Counted from the stretch's first letter, positions 1-8,781 are shown. The stretch is DNA of 64,000 bases from Paraburkholderia humisilvae (GCF_902859855.1 NZ_CADIKH010000003.1:124001-188000), one strand, 5' to 3'. Translations and numbers: made by a program. Notes: generated by a model not told the origin, from the sequence alone.

Positions 1-2675
1 CGCTTGAGCGGCAACTTCAGACGCCCCGCATCATGCTCCCGCACGAGAAACTCCTCGAACAGGAACGACGACTTCGCGAGGCGCTGTGCCGCGTCGCCAT
101 ATCCGTAGCCGAGAAACTCGTCACGCAGCGACAGCAGGCACGACGGCTCGAGGCCGACGATCGCCACGCCGCGGTCCACGTACGGCAGCAGCGCATCGAG
201 TGCACGGCGCGCTTCGGCCTTGGCCTCATCGACGAGCCCCGCCGACAGGAACGTTCGGCCGCAGCACAGCGGCCGTTCACCCGCCTTGACGTTGAAGTGC
301 ACCTGATAGCCCGCTGCTTCGAGCACGCGCTGGGCGGCACGCGCGTTGTCCGGCTCCATGTAATTATTGAAGGTATCGACAAATAGCAGCACTTCTTTAG
401 CGCCTGCTTCAAAATTCATGCGAGGCTGCGTTGCCGAAAGGAAGGGTTTCGCAAACTGTGGGAAAGAACGTTCTGTTGCGAGACCCAGGCGGGCTTTTAT
501 CCAGCGCGCAAATGGCATCTGTTCGAGCGACGGCATGCGGCTCGCATATTGCGCATAGCGCGGCAGGTAAGCAATCAGCCGCTCGCGCAGCGTCGTGCCG
601 TGACGCGCGTTCCATGCGGCGCGCGCCTCGATCTTGATGCGCGCCATATCGACACCGGTCGGGCAATCGCGCTTGCAGCCCTTGCATGAGACGCAGAGGT
701 CGAGCACTTCCTTGACCTCACTGCCGGCCAGCCCGTCTTCACCGAGCTGTCCCGAGATCGCCAGCCGCAGCGTATTCGCGCGGCCTCGCGTCACGTGCTG
801 CTCGTCCTTCGTGATCCGATAGCTTGGACACATCGTGCCCGCGTCGAACTTGCGGCAGTGGCCGTTGTTATTGCACATCTCGACCGCTTTCGCGAGGCCA
901 TTTGCGCGATCGCCGCCGGAACCGGGCGCGCCTTCGTCGCCGGTGAGCGGATCGCGCGTGACATTCCATGCGGACCAGTCGAGCACCGGCTTCCACGCGC
1001 GCTCGCGATACGAAGGCGGAAAGCGGAAACTCGTTGCGTCGTCCATCTTCGGCGGATTGACGATGCGGTCCGGGCTCAGCCGGTTCTCCGGATCGAACAG
1101 CGCCTTGATGTCACGAAATGCCTGATTGATACGCGGGCCGTATTGCCATGCGACCCATTCCCCGCGGCACAGGCCGTCGCCGTGCTCGCCCGAATAGGCG
1201 CCCTTGTATTCGCGCACCATCGCGGCCGCCTCTTCGGCGATGGCGCGCATTTTCTGCGCACCGTCGCGGCGCATATCGAGAATCGGCCGCACATGCAGCG
1301 TGCCGACGCTCGCATGCGCGTACCACGTGCCTTCGGTGCCGTGCTTGTGGAACACGTCGGTCAGCCGGCTCGTATAGTCCGCGAGATGTTCGAGCGGCAC
1401 CGCGCAGTCTTCGATAAACGATACCGGCTTACCGTCGCCCTTCATGCTCATCATGATGTTGAGCCCGGCCTTGCGCACGTCCCACAGCGCTTTCTGCGCG
1501 CCGGCGTCCGGCATTTCGACCACTGAGCGAGGCAAACCGAGATCGCCCATCAGTTCGACCAGTTGCGCAAGCTTCGCGAGTTGCACATCCTTGTCAGCGC
1601 CGGCAAACTCGACCAGCAGCACGGCTTGAGGATCGCCGACCAGCGCCTTTTCGACGACCGGGCGAAACGCGGGGTTCGACATCGCAAGGTCGATCATCGT
1701 GCGATCGACCAGCTCGACCGCGACGGGGCCAAGCTTCACGATATGCTGCGTCATGTCCATCGCCGCATAGAACGTCGGGAAGTTCACGACGCCGAGCGTC
1801 TTATAAGCGGGCAGCGGCGAAAGCTTCAACGTCAGCGTGCGGCTGAACGCGAGCGTGCCCTCGGAGCCGACCAGCAGGTTCGCGAGGTTCGGTTCGCCAT
1901 CCTCGGTAAACGGCAACGGGTTCTGGCATTCGAACAGATCGAGGTTGTAGCCCGCCACCCGCCGCAGCACTTTCGGAATCTGCTCGCGCATCTCGTCGCG
2001 TTCGCGCTGCGCGATCTTGCGTATGTCTTCGACCAGCGCGCGCGTGCGCTCGTCGCCTGTCATCTTCGACAGTCGGGTGAAACACGCTTCGTGGCCATCG
2101 GCCAGCACCGCGTCGATCGCGTCGACGTTGTGCACCATGATGCCGTATTCCATGGAACGCGAGCCGCACGAGTTGTTGCCCGCCATCCCGCCAATCGTGC
2201 ATTGCGCGCTCGTCGATACGTCGACCGGAAACCACAACCCATGCGGCTTGAGCCACGCGTTCAGATGATCGAGCACGACACCCGGCTCGACCGTAACGGT
2301 ACGCGCCTGCGCGTCGAAGTGCACGATGTTGTTCAACCACTTGCTCGTATCGATCACGAGCGCTTCGCCGATCGTCTGCCCGCACTGGCTTGTGCCCGCG
2401 CCGCGCGCAAGCACCGGCGTCTTGCTGTCGCGTGCGATGTCGAGGGCGAGCCGCAGGTCCGCCTGGTCTTTGGGCACGACCACGCCAAGCGGCATGATCT
2501 GGTAGATCGATGCATCGGTCGCGTAGCGGCCACGCGCCGCCCGATCGAATAGCACGTCGCCTTTGAGTTCGGCGGCAAGACGCGCGGCGAGTGGCGTGAG
2601 CTTCGCGCGCGCGGCGGCGGGCATCAGGTGAATCGGCTGGACCAGTGCCTGGGGACGGGAGTTCAGCATCGGCAT
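1..2675 (-). CDS. FAD-binding and 4Fe-4S 2-hydroxyacid dehydrogenase (YdiJ/GlcD-like), C-terminus cut by window
   Basis: The reading frame stays open from an ATG at 2675 to the window edge, giving about 891 visible residues, so the C-terminus is missing. The N-terminal half is an FAD_binding_4 oxidase (GAGTSQCGQTIG near residue 110, then a GlcD-type C-terminal FAD domain with an HGDG motif near 500). After it come cysteine clusters typical of a fused iron-sulfur domain: CNNNGHC near 598 and CVSCKGCKRDCP near 660, then CCG-type cysteines near the cut. This order matches the large YdiJ/D-2-hydroxyglutarate dehydrogenase or D-lactate dehydrogenase family, which oxidises 2-hydroxyacids and passes electrons to the quinone pool. 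It is the last visible gene of a minus-strand operon with an FAH-family protein and an aminotransferase. Substrate is not readable from sequence. Confidence 0.88.
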   Translation of the reverse strand, partial: MPMLNSRPQALVQPIHLMPAAARAKLTPLAARLAAELKGDVLFDRAARGRYATDASIYQIMPLGVVVPKDQADLRLALDIARDSKTPVLARGAGTSQCGQTIGEALVIDTSKWLNNIVHFDAQARTVTVEPGVVLDHLNAWLKPHGLWFPVDVSTSAQCTIGGMAGNNSCGSRSMEYGIMVHNVDAIDAVLADGHEACFTRLSKMTGDERTRALVEDIRKIAQRERDEMREQIPKVLRRVAGYNLDLFECQNPLPFTEDGEPNLANLLVGSEGTLAFSRTLTLKLSPLPAYKTLGVVNFPTFYAAMDMTQHIVKLGPVAVELVDRTMIDLAMSNPAFRPVVEKALVGDPQAVLLVEFAGADKDVQLAKLAQLVELMGDLGLPRSVVEMPDAGAQKALWDVRKAGLNIMMSMKGDGKPVSFIEDCAVPLEHLADYTSRLTDVFHKHGTEGTWYAHASVGTLHVRPILDMRRDGAQKMRAIAEEAAAMVREYKGAYSGEHGDGLCRGEWVAWQYGPRINQAFRDIKALFDPENRLSPDRIVNPPKMDDATSFRFPPSYRERAWKPVLDWSAWNVTRDPLTGDEGAPGSGGDRANGLAKAVEMCNNNGHCRKFDAGTMCPSYRITKDEQHVTRGRANTLRLAISGQLGEDGLAGSEVKEVLDLCVSCKGCKRDCPTGVDMARIKIEARAAWNARHGTTLRERLIAYLPRYAQYASRMPSLEQMPFARWIKARLGLATERSFPQFAKPFLSATQPRMNFEAGAKEVLLFVDTFNNYMEPDNARAAQRVLEAAGYQVHFNVKAGERPLCCGRTFLSAGLVDEAKAEARRALDALLPYVDRGVAIVGLEPSCLLSLRDEFLGYGYGDAAQRLAKSSFLFEEFLVREHDAGRLKLPLK

Positions 2676-2730
2676 CGCAACGTTTCAGTGAGTGGGCGTT
2701 CGCTTGGGCCGGCAGGTCGGGCGTAATTCG

Positions 2731-3522
2731 TCAGCCAAGCGTCAATTGCACCGGCGGCAATCCATCGATCACGCCGAGCGCGACGCCCCGCTTCTCCGGA
2801 AATACCATGCCGGTGTACGAACCGGTCGTCAGCACGGTGCCAGGCTCGAACGTGAGCCCGCGCGACACACCGTGATTGATCAGCCAGCCGAGCAGCCGGC
2901 GCGGATCGCCGGCGGGATTGGCAGATGCGCCATCGAACACCGGCGCGCCATCGAACGTAAAGCTCGCGGCCGGTACGAGAAATGGGAAACGGCTGTCATA
3001 CGGCACGCCTTCGCCGACGATCAACGCACCATGGTTCTGCAAATCGGCGAGCTGCCACAGCTTGTCGACATGGGGCCAACCGCTGAAGCGGCTCGTCACC
3101 ACCTCGATCGCCGCATGCATCGACTCGATCGCGCCGAGCACCTGTTCGTCGCTATACGGCGCGCCTGCCGGATCGAAACGGCGGCCGAGCGCGAACGCCA
3201 CTTCGAGTTCAAGCCCGGCCTGGTGGAACGCGCCGCGCGGCAGATCGACCCCGCTGCGATGCACGCAGGCGGCCGGCAACGGCGAGCCTTGAATCGGCCC
3301 GGTCGGCGACTTCGCGCCGACCTTCCATCCGCCGATCGACGCGCGCATCGCATCGAGCGTGGCGAACTGGACTGCGTAGGCATCCTCTGCGTTGGCCGGC
3401 TGCACATCGTGAGGCAGTGTATCGAGCGGCGCATGGCGCACGCGCGCGTCGACGAACACACGCGCAAGCAGCGCCGCCCGATCGGCGGCCGCCGCCTGCG
3501 CCTGGGGCTCGCGCGCCGTCAT
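2731..3522 (-). CDS. 2-keto-4-pentenoate hydratase / fumarylacetoacetate hydrolase family protein
   Basis: The 263-residue protein has the MhpD/FAH-family pattern: GGWKVGAKSP near 70, a LELEVAFALG acidic metal-binding segment near 115, and a C-terminal GTVLTTGSYTG motif. Members are metal-dependent hydratases, decarboxylases or C-C hydrolases acting on 2-keto acids. I chose the ATG at 3522 because it overlaps the upstream aminotransferase stop by four bases (ATGA), a translational-coupling arrangement, and because the open frame upstream of it is only the shadow of that gene. The operon pairing with a 2-hydroxyacid dehydrogenase and a glyoxylate-type aminotransferase suggests it handles a 2-keto acid intermediate, but the exact reaction is inference. 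Confidence 0.85.
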   Translation of the reverse strand: MTAREPQAQAAAADRAALLARVFVDARVRHAPLDTLPHDVQPANAEDAYAVQFATLDAMRASIGGWKVGAKSPTGPIQGSPLPAACVHRSGVDLPRGAFHQAGLELEVAFALGRRFDPAGAPYSDEQVLGAIESMHAAIEVVTSRFSGWPHVDKLWQLADLQNHGALIVGEGVPYDSRFPFLVPAASFTFDGAPVFDGASANPAGDPRRLLGWLINHGVSRGLTFEPGTVLTTGSYTGMVFPEKRGVALGVIDGLPPVQLTLG

Positions 3523-4739
3523 GCGGCCGCCTTCAGCGACGGCTTGGCAACGTGGCTCGTCAGATAGTCCATCGCGGCCGCGACCCCGCTCGCCTTGAGC
3601 GGCACGCCCGCGAGCTTCAGACCCATCTCGCAGCCGGACAGTGTCGCCATCAGCGTGAGGTCGTTGCATTCGCCGAGGTGGCCGATCCGGAACATGCGCC
3701 CCTTGACCTTGCCGAGGCCGGTGCCGAGCGACATGTCGAAGTGCTCGTAAATCAGCTTGCGCACCGCGTCCGCATCGACGCCTTCGGGCATGATCACGCC
3801 GGTCAGCACGGGCGAGTAGACGGCCGGGTCCGCGCACTGGATCTCAAGGCCCCACGCGGTCACCGCCGCACGGCACGCGGCCGCGAGCCGCTGATGACGC
3901 GCGAACACGTTGTCGAGCCCTTCGCCGAGAATCATCTCGAGCGATTCGGACAGCCCGTACAGCAGATTCGTGTTCGGCGTGTACGGCCAGTAGCCCTGCT
4001 TGTTCATTTCGACGATATCGGTCCAATCCCAGAACGCGCACGGTAGCTTCGCGCTCTGATGCGCCTTCATCGCCTTGGGCGAAATCGCGTTGAAACTGAT
4101 GCCCGGCGGCAGCATCAAGCCCTTCTGCGAGCCCGACACCGTCACGTCGACACCCCATTCGTCATGCCGATAGTCGGCGGACGCGAGGCCTGAAATCGTA
4201 TCGACCATCAGTAGCGCCGGATGGCCCGCGGCATCGATCGCGCGGCGCACCGCCGCGATATCCGACGTCACGCCCGTCGAGGTCTCGTTGTGCACGACGC
4301 ACACGGCCTTGATCGAGTGATTCGAGTCGGCACGCAGACGCGCTTCGATCATGTCCGCCTGCACGCCACGGCGCCAGCCCTCGACGCCCGGCAAACCGAG
4401 AAACTCGGGTTTCAGGCCGAGGTTTTCGGCCATCTTCTTCCATAGCGTCGCGAAGTGGCCGGTCTCATACATCAGCACCGCGTCGCCCGGGCTCAGCGTG
4501 TTGCATAGCGCCGCTTCCCATGCGCCGGTGCCCGACGCCGGATAGATCACGACCGGCTGCGAGGTCTTGAAAATCTTCTTGATGCCGTCCAGCACCTTCA
4601 GCCCCAGCGCGCCGAACTCAGGGCCGCGATGGTCGATGGTCGGGTAGCTCATCGCCCGCAGAATGCGATCCGGCACGGGACTCGGCCCTGGAATCTGCAA
4701 AAAGTGACGTCCGGCTGGATGAAAGTCGAGTTTCAGCAT
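3519..4739 (-). CDS. Serine/alanine--glyoxylate aminotransferase family protein (PLP-dependent)
   Basis: A 406-residue class V aminotransferase. It opens with the typical LQIPGPSPVPDRILRAM, carries the SGT-type loop near 75, the VDTISG aspartate segment and the PLP lysine in SGSQKG near 205. These fit the serine-glyoxylate / alanine-glyoxylate / aspartate-glyoxylate group, which transfers an amino group to glyoxylate or a similar keto acid. I place the start at the ATG at 4739; the longer frame to 4898 would run through an operator-like palindrome at 4760-4775 and adds unrelated sequence. It is the first gene of the minus-strand operon, divergent from a GntR regulator. It could belong to one-carbon/glyoxylate metabolism, but the donor cannot be assigned. 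Confidence 0.88.
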   Translation of the reverse strand: MLKLDFHPAGRHFLQIPGPSPVPDRILRAMSYPTIDHRGPEFGALGLKVLDGIKKIFKTSQPVVIYPASGTGAWEAALCNTLSPGDAVLMYETGHFATLWKKMAENLGLKPEFLGLPGVEGWRRGVQADMIEARLRADSNHSIKAVCVVHNETSTGVTSDIAAVRRAIDAAGHPALLMVDTISGLASADYRHDEWGVDVTVSGSQKGLMLPPGISFNAISPKAMKAHQSAKLPCAFWDWTDIVEMNKQGYWPYTPNTNLLYGLSESLEMILGEGLDNVFARHQRLAAACRAAVTAWGLEIQCADPAVYSPVLTGVIMPEGVDADAVRKLIYEHFDMSLGTGLGKVKGRMFRIGHLGECNDLTLMATLSGCEMGLKLAGVPLKASGVAAAMDYLTSHVAKPSLKAAA

Positions 4740-4759
4740 GTTTGCGCCCTTGCATTTGA

Positions 4760-4775
4760 ATTTTGCATGCAAAAT
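4760..4775. promoter_or_regulatory. 16-bp perfect palindrome, probable GntR operator (aminotransferase side)
   Basis: ATTTTGCATGCAAAAT is a perfect palindrome 20 bases upstream of the aminotransferase start. The same core, TTTGCATGCAAA, recurs at 4888-4899 over the start of the divergent GntR gene. Such paired inverted repeats in a divergent intergenic region are typical regulator sites. That the adjacent GntR protein binds them is inference. Confidence 0.7.
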
Positions 4776-4887
4776 ACTGTAGCGCACCGAGCTCGTCGCG
4801 GGAACACATTTCACCCAGGTATAAACCCGCAGGCATTCTTCCTGGCCGGCCTGCGATAAAATTGCGGGCGAATCCAAACAAGAGGTC

Positions 4888-4901
4888 TTTGCATGCAAAA
4901 T
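4888..4901. promoter_or_regulatory. Second TTTGCATGCAAA palindrome, overlapping the GntR start codon
   Basis: TTTGCATGCAAAAT repeats 14 of the 16 bases of the palindrome at 4760-4775. The ATG of the GntR gene (4893-4895) lies inside it, preceded by AGAGG at 4881-4885. Binding here would block the regulator's own translation-initiation region DNA, suggesting negative autoregulation. Confidence 0.65.
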
Positions 4902-5630
4902 GCTGACATGCCGGAGGCAATGCTGCCGCCGTCATTGCCGAAGGTCGAACGGCAGCGTCTGCACGACACGGTGGTCGACCATCTGCGCAACTTCATCGTC
5001 GAAGGGCTGCTCGCCCCCGGCGTGAAGCTCAACGAGCGCAAGCTATGCGAGACGCTCGGCATTTCGCGCACGCCGCTGCGCGAAGCGCTGAAGGTGCTGG
5101 CCGCCGAAGGTCTGATCGACATTTCGCCGAACAAGGGCGCGACGGTCTCGCAGATGAGCGAGGCGGAAATTCGCGAGACGTTCGAACTGATGAGCGGGCT
5201 CGAGGCATTCTCAGGCGAACTCGCGTGCGAGCGCATCACGCCGGTCGAGCTCGCGGAAATCAAGGCGCTGCACTATGCGATGCTCGCGTGCCGCGCGCAG
5301 AACGACCTGTCCGGCTACTACAGCCGCAACCAGAAAATTCACGACAAGATCAATGAGGCGGCGCGCAACTCGGCGTTGCGGCAGACCTACCTGTCGATCA
5401 ACCGGCGCCTGCAGGCGCTGCGGTTTCGCTCGAACTTCCAGACGCACAAGTGGGATAGCGCGATTCGCGATCACGAAGCGATGATCGAAGCACTCGAGTC
5501 ACGCGACGGCAAGAAGATGGGGACCATTCTGCGCTCACATCTGCTGTCCAAGCGCGATGCGGTACTCGCGGAGCGGACCCTGTCGACGGTCCAGCCCGTA
5601 CCGCACGGCGATGCGTCCGCCGATGATTGA
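4893..5630 (+). CDS. GntR family transcriptional regulator (FadR subfamily, FCD domain)
   Basis: The 245-residue protein has an N-terminal winged helix (residues about 20-90, with LCETLGISRTPLREALKVLA as the recognition segment) followed by an all-helical FCD ligand-binding domain (about 95-225). FadR-type GntR proteins are usually repressors released by small organic acids. The ATG at 4893 has AGAGG seven bases upstream; a second in-frame ATG at 4908 has none. It is divergent from the aminotransferase operon and is flanked by two matching palindromes, so it most likely controls that operon and itself. The ligand is probably a substrate or intermediate of that pathway. Confidence 0.9.
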   Translation: MQNADMPEAMLPPSLPKVERQRLHDTVVDHLRNFIVEGLLAPGVKLNERKLCETLGISRTPLREALKVLAAEGLIDISPNKGATVSQMSEAEIRETFELMSGLEAFSGELACERITPVELAEIKALHYAMLACRAQNDLSGYYSRNQKIHDKINEAARNSALRQTYLSINRRLQALRFRSNFQTHKWDSAIRDHEAMIEALESRDGKKMGTILRSHLLSKRDAVLAERTLSTVQPVPHGDASADD

Positions 5631-5671
5631 CGGCCGACGCAGCCTATCTGGAAGCGTGTAAGCGCGAATCA

Positions 5672-6070
5672 CTACGACTGCTCATCGGGTCCGTTTTGAC
5701 GGGTGGCTGCATCCTGACCGGCGCCAGCGTCCGGTCCGGTGTCGGACTCGGTGTCCAGTTGCTCGACCCACGTGCACCGCAAACCGACACCTTCAATTCT
5801 CTCCCACCGCGCGCGTAGATGCGGCGCCTTCACCACTGCGGGCGCTTCGCAATGTATTCGCCAGTCGACATCGGCGAATGAACCTGATTCACAAGCCCGC
5901 CGAATATCCTTCAGCAATGTGGCGACGTGCTGCGGCAACGGAATAACGTTGTAATCAGGTGCTGCCGGCTCCTGATCGGTCTTTCCGGAATCGCCTTCTT
6001 TTTTGATCGCGACTGTAACTTCGGGTCCAGCGTATGTATCCAATAAGTCGTACATGCGGCTGTTTCGCAT
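5672..6070 (-). CDS. Hypothetical protein
   Basis: I do not recognise this 132-residue soluble protein. I chose the ATG at 6070 because GGAG lies seven bases upstream of it; a longer frame to 6109 lacks such a site. The protein has no signal peptide or membrane segment. It has a central stretch (PLPQHVATLLKDIRRACESG, about residues 52-71) and an acidic, low-complexity tail rich in D, G, Q and E. It is tail-to-tail with the GntR gene and its upstream region is unusually AT-rich, so the gene may be a recent or lineage-specific addition. Function unknown. Confidence 0.6.
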   Translation of the reverse strand: MRNSRMYDLLDTYAGPEVTVAIKKEGDSGKTDQEPAAPDYNVIPLPQHVATLLKDIRRACESGSFADVDWRIHCEAPAVVKAPHLRARWERIEGVGLRCTWVEQLDTESDTGPDAGAGQDAATRQNGPDEQS

Positions 6071-6457
6071 TTCTTTTCTCCGCAAAGAAGAGGCTTTCAT
6101 CGATGGCACATCGGCTCACGGCGCATTACGTGAATGCTTTTCACTTTCCGTTTCCACAAAACAGGTAGTGGAATCCGCTTATTCCACAACTGGCTTAACG
6201 CAGCACGCCGGTGAATTTTTACCCAACTTATGAAAATACCGAAATGAGGTACAACTACATAGTGACCGAACGCCAGTAATGGCGATTCATGTTTTTCAAA
6301 AACAAAAAAGGATTTTTCTGGAATTTTCAAAAATAACGTAACACGTTATATCCAAATCTCATTAAATCTAATGGGCACGAATAATGAATTCTCTCCGGAA
6401 AAAGCCATATGCAAAACCTTTATAGCGAATATCGCCCGCCGCGAGTGGCGCATGCGT
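6071..6457. other. AT-rich intergenic stretch without a convincing gene
   Basis: About 390 bases between the hypothetical gene and the hairpin at 6458. From about 6200 to 6420 the sequence is markedly AT-rich (many A and T runs) compared with its surroundings. A 77-codon minus-strand frame here (6097-6330) starts with TTG, has no ribosome-binding site and shows no family features. It probably holds the promoter of the minus-strand hypothetical gene and may mark an inserted segment. Confidence 0.5.
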
Positions 6458-6493
6458 ACAAAAGCGTCACGCATGATGGCGTGACGCTTTTGT
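6458..6493. terminator. Hairpin with perfect 15-bp stem, probable bidirectional terminator
   Basis: ACAAAAGCGTCACGC (6458-6472), loop ATGATG, then the exact reverse complement (6479-6493). The stem carries A runs on the left arm and T runs on the right, so it can act as an intrinsic terminator on either strand. It lies just past the restored end (6504) of the methyltransferase-like gene, which runs on the minus strand toward it. Confidence 0.8.
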
Positions 6494-6613
6494 GTCGCCA
6501 CGCTCAATGCGCGGCAACAGGCTTCACGAAGCGCAGCGTCATCCGGTCGGATTCACCAATCGCGGCATAACGTGCGCGATCGGCATCGCCTGCTGCGTAG
6601 GTCGGCGGCAGCG

Positions 6614-7369
6614 TCAGACACCCTTCGGATAGACCTTCGTATCGCGCGGATTGTCGTTAATCCCGCTGCGGCCGGCCAGTTCGAATCCCGCGGCCCGCGC
6701 ATGCTGAATCACGTAATCCTCGGTCACATAGCCGCTCGCGATGGTCTGCTGCAGCGTCGTGCCCGGGTTCGCGCGATGCTCCTCGACACCCAGCACGCCA
6801 CCCGGCTTGAGCGCCGTGTAGAACGCCCTCAGGTTGGCGTCAAGATCGCCGTCCTTGATCCAGTCGTGGATATTGCGAAACGTGAGAACCGCATCCGCGC
6901 TGCCCGGTGCGCCTACGCCGGTCAAACGGCCCGCATCGAGTTCGCCGACCGTCACGCCGCCGTAGTCCGCGGGATCTTGCGCAAGCTTCTGCCGGTAGCG
7001 GTCGAGCATCGGCGCGAGACGGGCCGCAAGCGCGGTGTCGGGCGTGATGTACGGTGCCTCATAGAGCTTGCCGTGCGCGCGCAGATAGGGCGCGAGAATT
7101 TCGGTGTACCAGCCCGCGCCCGGCGCGATTTCGATGACCGTTTGCCGGTCGGTCAATCCGAAGAAACGCAGCGTCTGTTCGGGATGGCGATAAACGTCGC
7201 GAGCGCGGTTCGCGTCGCTGCGTTGCGGGCCCGCGATCGCGGCTGCGAGCGACGCCGTATCGGCCGCACGCGCAACATGAAAGGCGGATGAAAAAGCGAT
7301 CAAGGACGCGCTCGCCGCAACGGCGAGCACGCTACGTCGAAGAGAAAACGGGTGCGAGAGGAGGGTCAC
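6614..7369 (-). CDS. Secreted class I SAM-methyltransferase-like protein, C-terminus altered by a frameshift
   Basis: The frame as it stands gives 251 residues. It begins with a signal-peptide-like segment (hydrophobic residues about 13-32, ending ARA), then a SAM-binding-type motif VIEIAPGAGWYTE near 95. This matches a family of exported methyltransferase-fold proteins of unknown substrate (COG4798-like). The frame ends abruptly after KVYPKGV with a TGA at 6614-6616. In the next frame the sequence continues as a family-like tail (WTLPPTY... then GESDRMTLRFVKP) to a stop at 6504. Restoring one G (TGG ACG instead of TGA CG) joins them. So either a real one-base deletion removes about 36 residues or this is a sequence error. 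Confidence 0.8.
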   Translation of the reverse strand: MTLLSHPFSLRRSVLAVAASASLIAFSSAFHVARAADTASLAAAIAGPQRSDANRARDVYRHPEQTLRFFGLTDRQTVIEIAPGAGWYTEILAPYLRAHGKLYEAPYITPDTALAARLAPMLDRYRQKLAQDPADYGGVTVGELDAGRLTGVGAPGSADAVLTFRNIHDWIKDGDLDANLRAFYTALKPGGVLGVEEHRANPGTTLQQTIASGYVTEDYVIQHARAAGFELAGRSGINDNPRDTKVYPKGV

Positions 7370-7470
7370 GGCGAATGGACAGGAGTGGTTTGAACGCTAT
7401 CGTACCGCCTGCTGATACGAGACACCCAGCCACCCGAAATACGCCGTCGCAGCGGTGCTGTAACCCACCG

Positions 7471-8781
7471 CTAGCGGTTAACCACGTTACCCGGCACGAT
7501 GAACGTCAACAGCGTGCCGATAAAGAGTGCGCCCGCCATCGCGTACAGGCCCAGGTTGGCGCTATGCGTCATGTCCTTGATAAAGCCGATCAGATACGGG
7601 CTGACGAAACCCGCCAGATTGCCCCACGAGTTGATCATCGCAATGCCCGCAGCCGCCGCCGAACCGCCGAGAAAAGCCGTCGGCAGGCTCCAGAACATCG
7701 GCAGCGTGCTCAGACCGCCCATCGCCGCGAGCGTGAGGCCGATCATCGCAAGCACCGGCTGCGAGCCGAACACCGCCGACATGATCAAACCGATGCCGCC
7801 GAGCACCGCAGTGAAGGCAAGGTGCCAGCGCCGTTCGCGACGACGGTCGGCGCTACGCGACACGAGCAGCATGGTGACTGCGGCGGCGCCATATGGAATG
7901 GCGGTCAACAGTCCGACATGCAGCGGGTCTTTCACGCCGGTCGACGCGATCAGCGTCGGCAACCAGAAGCCGACCGTATAGAAGCCGCAGATCAGGCAGA
8001 AGTAGATTGCGGTAAGCAGCCACACGCGGCCATTCGTGAACACCTCGCGCAGCGAAGGGTCGGCCTTGTGAGCGGAATCGGCGCGAATGTTCATATCGAG
8101 CAGCGCGCGTTCTTCAGGCGTCAGCCATTTTGCTTTCTTGATGCCGTCGGTCAGCACGAAGACCGCCGCGATGCCCGCCGCGATCGACGGCAAACCTTCG
8201 ATAAAGAACAACCACTGCCAGCCTGCATGGTTCATCACGCCGCTGAACGCGTGCAGCAGATAGCCCGAAAACGGGCCGCCGATCAACCCGGAAAGCGGCA
8301 CCGCCGCGGCGAATGCCGCGAACATCTTGCCGCGCCTGTGCGATGGATACCAGTACGACAGGTACAGAATCACGCCCGGGTAGAAGCCTGCTTCGGCAAG
8401 ACCGAGCAGAAAGCGCATTACGTAGAACGTGGTCGGCGTGGTCACGAATGCCATGGCCGACGAAATCACACCCCATGTGATCATGATGCGCGCCATCCAC
8501 AGGCGCGCGCCAACGCGATGCAGAATGATGTTGCTCGGGATCTCGACGAGAAAATACGCGATAAAGAAGATGCCGGCGCCCAGACCGTAGACCGCGTCCG
8601 AGAAATGCAGATCGGACGACATTTGCAGCTTCGCGAAACCGATATTCACGCGATCGAAGTACGCGACCAGATAGCAGAACATCAGGAATGGAACAATGCG
8701 CCACGTGACTTTTGCGTAGGTGCGCTCCTCGAATGCCAGCGCGTCACGCTGCGTTACGACCTCTACTGTTTCCGTCTGCAC
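7471..8781 (-). CDS. MFS transporter, anion:cation symporter (ACS) family
   Basis: A 436-residue, 12-helix permease. The signature ACS start is visible: FCYLVAYFDRVNIGFAKLQM near residue 40, the RFLLGLAEAGFYPG segment near 125 and a GKMFAAFAAAVPLSG loop. ACS permeases import organic acids such as sugar acids, phthalate or pantothenate with protons. It is divergent from a GntR regulator that heads the D-erythronate operon, and the shared intergenic region carries operator-like repeats, so uptake of D-erythronate or a related tetronate is the best guess. That substrate is inferred from context only. Confidence 0.88.
   Translation of the reverse strand: MQTETVEVVTQRDALAFEERTYAKVTWRIVPFLMFCYLVAYFDRVNIGFAKLQMSSDLHFSDAVYGLGAGIFFIAYFLVEIPSNIILHRVGARLWMARIMITWGVISSAMAFVTTPTTFYVMRFLLGLAEAGFYPGVILYLSYWYPSHRRGKMFAAFAAAVPLSGLIGGPFSGYLLHAFSGVMNHAGWQWLFFIEGLPSIAAGIAAVFVLTDGIKKAKWLTPEERALLDMNIRADSAHKADPSLREVFTNGRVWLLTAIYFCLICGFYTVGFWLPTLIASTGVKDPLHVGLLTAIPYGAAAVTMLLVSRSADRRRERRWHLAFTAVLGGIGLIMSAVFGSQPVLAMIGLTLAAMGGLSTLPMFWSLPTAFLGGSAAAAGIAMINSWGNLAGFVSPYLIGFIKDMTHSANLGLYAMAGALFIGTLLTFIVPGNVVNR

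Noticed and set aside
1563..2552. A 329-codon plus-strand frame over the FAD dehydrogenase
   Set aside because: Antisense shadow of a gene with clear FAD and Fe-S motifs.
6097..6330. A 77-codon minus-strand frame in the AT-rich gap
   Set aside because: It starts with TTG, has no Shine-Dalgarno and no recognisable feature.
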